Part shown: positions 16,166 through 20,376 of the stretch, piece by piece | Numbering within the stretch: the stretch's first letter is position 1 | How the letters are laid out: every line of letters begins with the position of its first letter | Assembly (NCBI RefSeq): GCF_900545205.1 | Contig: NZ_UQYC01000034.1 | Location: forward strand, 1-20,376 | Direction of reading: 5' to 3' | DNA length: 20,376 nucleotides | Source of the DNA: an uncultured Veillonella sp. | Lineage (GTDB): Bacteria; Bacillota; Negativicutes; Veillonellales; Veillonellaceae | Notes under the pieces: model-generated | Told to the model about the DNA's origin: nothing | Databases searched by the model: none | Seen by the model: only the letters and a program-made list of their open reading frames with translations | Translations under genes and position numbers: made by a program

Positions 16166-16176
16166 CCGCTCACATA

Positions 16177-16353
16177 TTAAGCATTAGCTACTACTTGCTC
16201 ACCTTTATAGTGACCACATGTAGGGCAAACACGATGAGGCATCTTAGGTTCGTGGCATTGTGGACATGCTACATAACCAGGAGCTTCTAATTTCCAATTA
16301 GCACGACGACGATCGCGACGGCATTTAGACAATCTACGCTTAGGTACTGCCAT
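16177..16353 (-). CDS. rpmF: 50S ribosomal protein L32, zinc-binding form
   Basis: The 58-residue basic protein starts MAVPKRRLSKCRRDRRRANW, the classic L32 N-terminus. It contains two CXXC pairs (Cys30/Cys33 in CPQC and Cys43/Cys46 in CPTC), which bind one zinc ion. Many bacteria also encode a Cys-less L32 for zinc shortage; this is the zinc-dependent (C+) type. ATG at 16353 has TAAGGAGGTG seven bases upstream; a longer in-frame reading into the upstream gene is not real. It follows the DUF177 gene by 25 bases, the usual pairing, and is closed by a strong terminator, so unlike in many Firmicutes it is not transcribed with the fab genes. Confidence 0.97.
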   Translation of the reverse strand: MAVPKRRLSKCRRDRRRANWKLEAPGYVACPQCHEPKMPHRVCPTCGHYKGEQVVANA

Positions 16354-16378
16354 TATCTGCACCTCCTTAGTACAATCA

Positions 16379-16891
16379 TTAGGACAATCTATCATCTTTC
16401 TCATCAAGCAAAGCACGTAACTCTGCAAATCGAGGATCCACCACAAAGGATTCACAAGAACAAGGTGAAACATTTAAATTTGCTCCGCAATGAACGCACA
16501 ATCCTTTGCAATCATCCTGACATAACACTTGAGAGGGCTCATTGATGATTAATGTATCCCTAATTAGTTCGGTTAAGTCAATTTCCTCTCCATCGAAAGG
16601 AATCACATCTTCAGCAGCGTCTCTAGAATCACTAAAGATTTCCTCAAAGGAATCCTTACGATCATGCTCTGTTGTAGTTAAACAACGAGAACACTCGTAA
16701 TCACCTTTAGACTCTATCGAACCTTGAACGATGTAATTTTGACCATCAAACCAAAACTCACCATTAATGGTTATATCATGACGGCTCCAAGGAAAAGCAG
16801 TTACGTCACCAAGCTCAGAGGTTGGTATCGTATAGCTATAAGGAAATTTCTTTCCTATATGTTCTTTTGCTTGCTCTACTTGCAGTTTCAT
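16379..16891 (-). CDS. DUF177 (YceD-family) protein, Cys-rich
   Basis: A 170-residue member of the YceD/DUF177 family, which is almost always encoded directly upstream of rpmF and is linked to large-subunit rRNA accumulation in E. coli and plants. Evidence is the position, the central CSRCL motif (Cys67, Cys70), and the conserved LC-X3-CKGLCVHCGANLN stretch (Cys124, 128, 132, 135), with two more Cys (144, 146). The eight cysteines suggest metal binding, which E. coli YceD lacks in part. I chose ATG at 16891 (MKLQVEQ). An in-frame ATG at 16909 lies upstream of the predicted transcription start (about 16906), whereas GAGGT stands seven bases before 16891. It is co-transcribed with rpmF from a consensus promoter. 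Its biochemical function is not known. Confidence 0.87.
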   Translation of the reverse strand: MKLQVEQAKEHIGKKFPYSYTIPTSELGDVTAFPWSRHDITINGEFWFDGQNYIVQGSIESKGDYECSRCLTTTEHDRKDSFEEIFSDSRDAAEDVIPFDGEEIDLTELIRDTLIINEPSQVLCQDDCKGLCVHCGANLNVSPCSCESFVVDPRFAELRALLDEKDDRLS

Positions 16892-16912
16892 AATCTTACC
16901 TCGACTCATAAT

Positions 16913-16941
16913 ATTATAAACATGACATAGTGCTTTGTCAA
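16913..16941 (-). promoter_or_regulatory. Consensus sigma-A promoter for the DUF177-rpmF operon
   Basis: TTGACA (16936-16941 on the minus strand) and TATAAT (16913-16918) are both perfect and spaced by 17 bases. This is the best promoter in the window, as expected for a ribosomal protein gene. The predicted start, near 16906, leaves a leader of only about 15 bases and rules out the upstream start codon at 16909. The -35 box nearly touches the rubredoxin terminator. Confidence 0.92.
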
Positions 16942-16944
16942 ATA

Positions 16945-16982
16945 AAAAAGACTATCTTAAGCGGACTCAAGATAGTCTTTTT
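16945..16982 (-). terminator. Rho-independent terminator after the rubredoxin gene
   Basis: A 14-bp stem AAAAAGACTATCTT (16945-16958) / AAGATAGTCTTTTT (16969-16982) has a ten-base loop. The minus-strand transcript ends in a T-rich tract that runs straight into the next promoter. The stem is symmetric and could also act on plus-strand transcription. Confidence 0.88.
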
Positions 16983-16992
16983 GGTAAGTCAA

Positions 16993-17127
16993 TTACATTT
17001 TTTCGAATTGGTCTTTACCAACACCGCAAATTGGGCAAACATAATCAGCTGGTTGATCTTCGAATTTTACGCCTTCAACAGCTTCGTCATAAACCCAACC
17101 ACATACTACGCATACGTATTTTTCCAT
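16993..17127 (-). CDS. Short rubredoxin
   Basis: A 44-residue small iron protein for single-electron transfer, typical of anaerobes, where it often feeds oxygen- or peroxide-reducing enzymes. The minus strand from ATG at 17127 reads MEKYVCVVCGWVYDEAVEG, then VKFEDQPADYVCPICGVGKDQFEKM. The iron ligands are Cys6, Cys9, Cys31 and Cys34, in the expected CVVCGWVYD and YVCPICG contexts. Most rubredoxins have 52-54 residues; this one lacks about eight residues of the loop between YD and KFED, like the 45-residue form known from Desulfovibrio desulfuricans. GGAGG is 9-10 bases upstream of the ATG. It is a single-gene unit with its own terminator. No clear promoter could be picked in the AT-rich upstream DNA. 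Confidence 0.95.
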   Translation of the reverse strand: MEKYVCVVCGWVYDEAVEGVKFEDQPADYVCPICGVGKDQFEKM

Positions 17128-17551
17128 GAGTATTTCCTCCTTCACTTGAAAATTATTGTTTAATATTTATCTTTTATAATTCAGATACTCTATCTGTAAT
17201 GTAGTATATCAAAGATATCGAAACTTTTCAATACTCATTTTCTTAATTTCTCATTTTTCTAATATTTAAAAAGCATATATAATATGCGGATTTGTGCTAC
17301 ATTATAATTTGAAATGTATTATCATTTAGACCGATTATGACCTAAATTTACCTCAATCCCTTTCCCTATTGCTACTTATCTGTCAATATATCTATTAATA
17401 TAAATAATGGCCATTATTATACCGATAGTTTTTAAAGTATTAACTAAAATCAGACCTAAGGTGTACATAATTTATATATTATACTATTATATATAGAAGA
17501 GAATATTGTTATATTATATATTCTAAAAGAACTTAATTAATAACTTATTAT

Positions 17552-17567
17552 ATAAGTATGTACTTAT
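17552..17567. promoter_or_regulatory. Palindromic operator candidate upstream of the FabK paralogue
   Basis: ATAAGTA and TACTTAT form a perfect 7-2-7 inverted repeat whose right end abuts the position expected for the -35 box of the promoter proposed at 17590. This is a usual place for a repressor operator. The binding protein is unknown, and AT-richness makes chance possible. Confidence 0.4.
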
Positions 17568-17589
17568 GAACACTTACTTCTCTATGCGA

Positions 17590-17595
17590 TATAAT
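17590..17595 (+). promoter_or_regulatory. Candidate -10 box for the FabK paralogue operon
   Basis: A perfect TATAAT stands about 80 bases before the start codon at 17675. The -35 region (ATGAAC, 17566-17571, spacer 18) is poor, so the promoter may be weak or activator-dependent. Several other AT-rich -10-like strings occur nearby. Confidence 0.4.
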
Positions 17596-17674
17596 CATAA
17601 TAAGAACTTCACGATCTTAATATGAAATATCGGTCAGAGAAATCGTCATTTATATTGTTATCATAGGAGGATTT

Positions 17675-18628
17675 ATGAGAACAGCTTTAACAGAACTTTT
17701 ACAAATTGAATACCCTATTATCCAAGGTGCTATGGCTTGGGTATCTGAACACAAATTAGTTGCTGCCGTTGCTAATGCTGGTGCAACAGGTGTTATCGCC
17801 CTTGGTGGCCGCGATGCTGAATGGACTCGTAATGAAATTCGTGCATGTAAAGAATTAACTGATAAACCATTCGGTGTTAACCTTATGTTGATGGCTCCTA
17901 ATAAAGACGAGTTGGTAGATGTTATCATCCAAGAAAAACCTGCTTTCGTAACACTTGGTGCTGGTAATCCTGTACCATATATCAAACCGCTCCAAGAGGC
18001 TGGTATCAAGGTTATCCCTGTAGTACCTTCCCTTAAATTGGCTAAACGTATTGAAGAAGCTGGTGCTGATGCGATGATTGTAGAAGGTACGGAAGCTGGT
18101 GGTCATATTGGTAGCCAAACAACAATGTCTTTAATGGAAAATATTTTGCCAGAAATCAGTATTCCAGTTGTTGTAGCAGGCTCTATCGTTGATGGTCGTG
18201 GTCTTGCCGCAGCTTTATTAATGGGTGCACAAGGTGTACAAATGGGTTCTCGCTTCTTATTAGCAGAAGAATGCCAAGCACATCAAAATATGAAAGAAGC
18301 AATTATCAAAGCAACAGATACTGATTCTGTTGTAACTGGTCTTCTCTCTGGACACGGCGGCGTTCGCAGCTTAAAAAATGAATTTACGACTCGCTATTTA
18401 GCAGCAGAAACTGATGGTGTTACTACACCTGAAGAGCGCACAAAAATGTCTCAAGGTACTAATAAACGCGCCGCTATTGATGGCGATGTAGTAAACGGCG
18501 CCGTACAAGTTGGTCAAGCCTTGAATCGTCTTGTAGCTATCGAACCAGCTCATACAATTGTTCAAACAGTAATGAACGAAGCTATTATGTCTATTCGTAA
18601 GGCTCAACGCCTTCTTGAAATTGTTTAA
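17675..18628 (+). CDS. FabK/nitronate-monooxygenase family FMN oxidoreductase (third paralogue)
   Basis: A 317-residue protein collinear with the fabK product in the fatty-acid operon. It has EYPIIQGAMAW, GVNLMLMAP, LGAGNP, the active-site segment VEGTEAGGHIG (His144), and VVAGSIVDGRG and VQMGSRFLL for FMN phosphate. It has no C-terminal Cys cluster. The high similarity to FabK suggests an enoyl-ACP reductase or a recently diverged flavin reductase or nitronate monooxygenase; these cannot be separated by reading alone. The ATG is preceded by TAGGAGG at six bases. It is followed 17 bases later by a gamma-carbonic-anhydrase-like gene and is probably co-transcribed with it. It lies outside the fab operon, on the other strand, so it may be expressed under different conditions and act as a spare or specialised enzyme. 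Confidence 0.88.
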   Translation: MRTALTELLQIEYPIIQGAMAWVSEHKLVAAVANAGATGVIALGGRDAEWTRNEIRACKELTDKPFGVNLMLMAPNKDELVDVIIQEKPAFVTLGAGNPVPYIKPLQEAGIKVIPVVPSLKLAKRIEEAGADAMIVEGTEAGGHIGSQTTMSLMENILPEISIPVVVAGSIVDGRGLAAALLMGAQGVQMGSRFLLAEECQAHQNMKEAIIKATDTDSVVTGLLSGHGGVRSLKNEFTTRYLAAETDGVTTPEERTKMSQGTNKRAAIDGDVVNGAVQVGQALNRLVAIEPAHTIVQTVMNEAIMSIRKAQRLLEIV

Positions 18629-18645
18629 TCAATTAGGAGTGTCAT

Positions 18646-19194
18646 ATGTTACCATTTCATGGAAAATATCCAAAATTAGATACTAAAAGTTGTGTAATGC
18701 CCGGTGCAGAACTTGCTGGTGATGTAGAACTTAAAGAATATGCATCTATTTGGCAAAACTGTGCACTTCGTGGTGACGTAAACAAGATTGTAGTAGGTCG
18801 TTACTCTAATGTACAAGACAACTCTGTATTACATGTAGACGACGATAAAGCATGCGTCCTTGGCGATTATGTAACAATCGGCCACGGTGCCATCGTTCAT
18901 GCTAGTACAATCGAAGACAATGTGTTAGTTGGCATGGGTGCCATTGTATTAAGTGGTTGTCATATTGGCTCTGGCTCTATTATTGCAGCCGGTGCGGTAG
19001 TAAAAGAAAACACTGTCATCCCACCTAACTCTTTAGTCGTAGGTATTCCTGCTCGTATTGTTCGCACAGATGAAACTCAAATCGAACGTATTCACAATCA
19101 AGCTTTAAAATATAAACACTTATGGACTATTGAGTACGGTATGCTTCCTGATGCAGGTGGCGAAGAATACGATAAAAACGCTAAAATCGTATAA
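18646..19194 (+). CDS. Gamma-class carbonic anhydrase-like hexapeptide-repeat protein
   Basis: A 182-residue left-handed beta-helix protein of the YrdA/CaiE/PaaY group. Hexapeptide repeats run from about residue 15 to 140. The metal-ligand histidines are visible as His63 (VLHVDDD), His80 (TIGHGA) and His85 (IVHAS). Arg42 and Asp44 (LRGDVN) and Gln57 (NVQDNS) match the conserved structural residues of gamma-carbonic anhydrases. A C-terminal helix (TQIERIHNQALKYKHLW) would pack on the trimer. Many proteins of this group bind zinc or iron but show little or no carbonic anhydrase activity, so the reaction is uncertain. TAGGAGTG is seven bases before the ATG. It forms a two-gene unit with the FabK paralogue and ends before a hairpin terminator. 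Confidence 0.9.
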   Translation: MLPFHGKYPKLDTKSCVMPGAELAGDVELKEYASIWQNCALRGDVNKIVVGRYSNVQDNSVLHVDDDKACVLGDYVTIGHGAIVHASTIEDNVLVGMGAIVLSGCHIGSGSIIAAGAVVKENTVIPPNSLVVGIPARIVRTDETQIERIHNQALKYKHLWTIEYGMLPDAGGEEYDKNAKIV

Positions 19195-19228
19195 TTACAT
19201 ATACAATAAAATTTGCACAAATAATCAG

Positions 19229-19253
19229 AACCACCCGTAAAACGGGTGGTTTT
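19229..19253 (+). terminator. Rho-independent terminator after the gamma-carbonic-anhydrase-like gene
   Basis: AACCACCCGT (19229-19238) pairs perfectly with ACGGGTGGTT (19242-19251) across a three-base loop, followed by TTTT in the plus direction. It ends the two-gene plus-strand unit about 35 bases after the stop codon. Confidence 0.88.
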
Positions 19254-19257
19254 ATGA

Positions 19258-19276
19258 TTCGCGACTACGTCGCGAA
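19258..19276. repeat. Perfect palindrome TTCGCGAC-TAC-GTCGCGAA
   Basis: An 8-bp perfect GC-rich stem with a three-base loop lies between two terminators of convergent genes. It has no U-tract in either direction and is GC-rich against an AT-rich background. It resembles short repetitive extragenic palindromes, but no second copy is in this window, so that is a guess. Confidence 0.5.
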
Positions 19277-19296
19277 CCAGTCTAAAGACAATAACA

Positions 19297-19325
19297 AAAG
19301 CCGAGGCAATCACTGCCTCGGCTTT
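19297..19325 (-). terminator. Terminator for the exported-protein gene
   Basis: AAAGCCGAGGCA (19297-19308) pairs perfectly with TGCCTCGGCTTT (19314-19325) across a five-base loop; the minus-strand product ends in TTTTGTT. It lies 101 bases beyond the annotated stop of the minus-strand gene but only 22 bases beyond a second in-frame stop at 19348. Confidence 0.82.
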
Positions 19326-19347
19326 CATAATTTATGTGGTCTAAATT

Positions 19348-19425
19348 TTATTGAATTGTTGGTGCATAAATCGCTTGTCGAAGATCCACCCTACGATGTT
19401 CTTCCATCATCTTAGAAATGTCTTC
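19348..19425 (-). other. In-frame continuation downstream of the exported-protein stop codon
   Basis: Directly after the TAA at 19426-19428 the same frame encodes EDISKMMEEHRRVDL followed by RQAIYAPTIQ and then TAA (19348-19350). The composition is protein-like (charged helix, no Lys/Ile/Phe/Asn runs typical of random AT-rich DNA). It may be the original C-terminus cut off by a nonsense change, a readthrough extension, or chance; 25 open codons alone is not significant. Confidence 0.35.
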
Positions 19426-19995
19426 TTATTCGGCAGGTTTCACGCGATTGTTGCCGTCTTTCATAGCTTCTTTCAAGCTAAAGATAACCATTTCATTCAT
19501 GTAGAAACGCAATTCATCATCATGTACATTGGCCGTATTGCGATCCAAGATATCGATGATTTGTTGTGCATAGTCCATTTTTTCATCGTCAGACACAGTC
19601 ACATGATTAATAAAAAAGTCTTTATAATCATTATACAAACGATCTAACGCCATGCGTGCATAGCTGTCTTTCTTATAACGATGACTCACAATGTACCAGC
19701 TACGACGAACGTTCATATAATACAATGCATTATTGCGGTACCGTTCTTGGCCCTTCATAATACGAGAGTCGTCCATGATATATCTATCTTTTTGATCCAA
19801 TTGGAATTGTGTGAAAGCATTCACTACTTCACGAACTTCTTCGCTAGGTACAGGAATAGCCACTTCTGCTTCAATCACGTTTAATGGTTCAGCTGGTTGT
19901 TCTGGCATCATCAAAGTATCCCGAGCCGCATCCGCCTGACCAACTGCACATACACAAGCAAGCGCCAATACAGGCATAATTTTTTTGAATTTCAT
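19426..19995 (-). CDS. Exported protein of unknown function
   Basis: A 189-residue protein I do not recognise. It has a clear signal peptide: basic MKFKK, hydrophobic IMPVLALACVCAVG, and a likely cleavage after ADA near residue 23. The Cys in the hydrophobic core is not in a convincing lipobox. The mature part begins with a Pro-rich linker (MMPEQPAEP, IPVPSEE) and continues as a charged, helical domain rich in Tyr, Arg and Asp (NNALYYMNVRRSWYIVSHRY), so it is probably periplasmic in a diderm. AAGGAGG is four bases before the ATG. It follows the autotransporter gene by about 87 bases on the same strand. The frame continues after the TAA for 25 codons to a second TAA, so the C-terminus may be truncated. 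Confidence 0.82.
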   Translation of the reverse strand: MKFKKIMPVLALACVCAVGQADAARDTLMMPEQPAEPLNVIEAEVAIPVPSEEVREVVNAFTQFQLDQKDRYIMDDSRIMKGQERYRNNALYYMNVRRSWYIVSHRYKKDSYARMALDRLYNDYKDFFINHVTVSDDEKMDYAQQIIDILDRNTANVHDDELRFYMNEMVIFSLKEAMKDGNNRVKPAE

Positions 19996-20012
19996 ACATC
20001 CTCCTTATGATG

Positions 20013-20034
20013 AGCCGCCCCCCGAAGGGCGGCT
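20013..20034 (-). other. Strong GC hairpin between the autotransporter and exported-protein genes
   Basis: AGCCGCCC (20013-20020) pairs with GGGCGGCT (20027-20034); on the minus strand the loop begins with TTCG after C, a stabilising tetraloop-like arrangement. There is no U-tract in the minus direction, so it is not a standard terminator. It sits just before the ribosome-binding site of the exported-protein gene and could protect or partition the transcript. Confidence 0.5.
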
Positions 20035-20082
20035 TTCACAATCCTTACATGAGCCATGAAGAACTCGAATATTCAGATTCGA

Positions 20083-20376
20083 TTATTTTGTAAGACCTGC
20101 TTGTTGCATCAACAATGCAATTTGAGCCTTCATTTGTTCATTATCTTCCTTCACAGAGGATAATTCATCAATACGTTTTTGCATACGTGCATTATCATCC
20201 TTAACAGAAGACAACTCATGGAGGCTTTCTTGCATACGTGCATTTTCAGCTTTCAACGCTGTTACTTCATCTTGCAACACATAAATAGAACTGATAGGAC
20301 CGCCCTTGTAGCGTTCAGGAATAGCCTTCTTCTCATCAGAAGAACCGAATTTACGAGTTACACCAGCATTCACCAT
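20083..20376 (-). CDS. C-terminal end of a YadA-like trimeric autotransporter adhesin
   Basis: The right edge of the window cuts into this gene; 97 codons of its 3' end are visible and the Met at the edge is probably internal. The first residues, VNAGVTRKFGSS, look like the last beta-strand of a YadA membrane anchor (typically NAGVxxKFG near the C-terminus). In most family members the protein stops there. Here about 80 residues follow: a short linker (DEKKAIPERYKGGPISS) and a coiled coil with a 17-residue repeat (NARMQESLHELSSVKDD, NARMQKRIDELSSVKED, then a degenerate NEQMKAQIALLMQQ). The tail would be periplasmic. Trimeric autotransporters mediate adhesion and aggregation in Veillonella. I infer the family from the anchor end and tail only. 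Confidence 0.7.
   Translation of the reverse strand: MVNAGVTRKFGSSDEKKAIPERYKGGPISSIYVLQDEVTALKAENARMQESLHELSSVKDDNARMQKRIDELSSVKEDNEQMKAQIALLMQQAGLTK
20130..20256 (-). repeat. 51-bp imperfect tandem repeat in the adhesin tail
   Basis: The string GCATACGTGCATT recurs at 20181 and 20232 on the plus strand, exactly 51 bases apart. It encodes the 17-residue coiled-coil repeat, present as two good copies and one degenerate copy. Slippage between copies could change tail length between strains. Confidence 0.7.

Larger units (their letters stand above)
15857..16176. other. Intergenic region between fapR and rpmF
   Basis: These 320 bases hold, from left to right on the plus strand, the fapR ribosome-binding site and operator, its promoter, about 90 bases of featureless AT-rich DNA (15926-16017), and two consecutive minus-strand terminators behind rpmF (16018-16066 and 16129-16165). 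The roughly 60 bases between the terminators contain nothing I can recognise. No open reading frame with a ribosome-binding site is present. Confidence 0.8.
17128..17674. other. AT-rich divergent intergenic region with palindromes
   Basis: These 547 bases separate the minus-strand rubredoxin gene from the plus-strand FabK paralogue and must hold both promoters. I see no coding frame with a ribosome-binding site. It contains perfect inverted repeats GCATAT-N3-ATATGC (17273-17287), AATAATGGCCATTATT (17403-17418) and ATAAGTA-TG-TACTTAT (17552-17567). A sequence with the left half of a FapR operator (TTATGACCTA) starts at 17335. The length is unusual in an otherwise very compact window. Confidence 0.6.

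Noticed and set aside
16354..16473. Upstream in-frame extension of rpmF
   Set aside because: It lies inside the DUF177 gene in another frame, and the strong ribosome-binding site and conserved MAVPKRR start place the true start at 16353.
16930..17163. Plus-strand reading frame of about 77 codons
   Set aside because: It is the shadow of the minus-strand rubredoxin gene and terminator, with no ribosome-binding site and no recognisable product.
9312..18628. Three FabK-family genes read as a recent tandem duplication
   Set aside because: They are interleaved with other genes, lie on both strands and differ clearly (one has a Cys cluster), so this is old paralogy, not a tandem array.
20130..20256. 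51-bp repeats considered as a CRISPR-like array
   Set aside because: The repeats are in frame, contiguous without spacers, and encode a coiled coil.
1..20376. Mobile element, prophage, defence system, tRNA or rRNA
   Set aside because: No transposase, integrase, defence domain, cloverleaf or rRNA-like stretch was found on either strand; apart from the edges, the window is core housekeeping sequence.

Overview
The window looks like the chromosome of a low-GC, diderm Firmicute of the Negativicutes, most likely Veillonella or a close relative. I infer this from three things: a Firmicute-type fatty-acid cluster (FapR, PlsX, FabK instead of FabI), an rnc / radical SAM / smc / ftsY gene order typical of Clostridia and Negativicutes, and the tail of a YadA-type trimeric autotransporter, which requires an outer membrane. 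No sequence search was possible, so the genus is an inference.

Region 1 (1-7096, minus strand) is a tightly packed housekeeping operon: an Elp3-like radical SAM protein, smc, ftsY, an unrecognised 127-residue protein and the first half of uvrB. Most junctions are overlapping TAATG-type stop/start pairs. An extended -10 promoter candidate lies just upstream of smc.

Region 2 (7270-15925, minus strand) is a nearly complete type II fatty-acid synthesis operon: fapR, plsX, fabH, fabK, fabD, fabG, acpP, a Cys-cluster FabK/nitronate-monooxygenase paralogue, fabF and rnc. It ends at a good terminator behind rnc. It starts from a sigma-A promoter (TTGCCA-N17-TATACT) followed at once by a FapR-type operator, so malonyl-CoA control of the whole operon and autoregulation of fapR are likely. 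The most interesting gene here is the FMN-family oxidoreductase between acpP and fabF. It carries four closely spaced cysteines and resembles the [4Fe-4S] enzyme FabX, which makes unsaturated fatty acids in Helicobacter pylori. No fabA, fabM or fabZ is seen in the window.

Region 3 (16018-17127, minus strand) holds a DUF177/YceD-family gene with rpmF (ribosomal protein L32), driven by a perfect TTGACA-N17-TATAAT promoter, and a very short 44-residue rubredoxin gene.

Region 4 (17128-19194) is a 547-bp AT-rich divergent intergenic region with several palindromes, followed by two plus-strand genes: a third FabK/nitronate-monooxygenase paralogue and a gamma-carbonic-anhydrase-like hexapeptide-repeat protein.

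Region 5 (19195-20376) has three consecutive perfect hairpins, a small exported protein of unknown function on the minus strand whose reading frame continues for 25 codons past its stop, and the C-terminal end of a trimeric autotransporter adhesin with an unusual coiled-coil tail beyond its membrane anchor. Most of the window is ordinary core genome. No CRISPR array, prophage, insertion sequence, rRNA or tRNA was seen.
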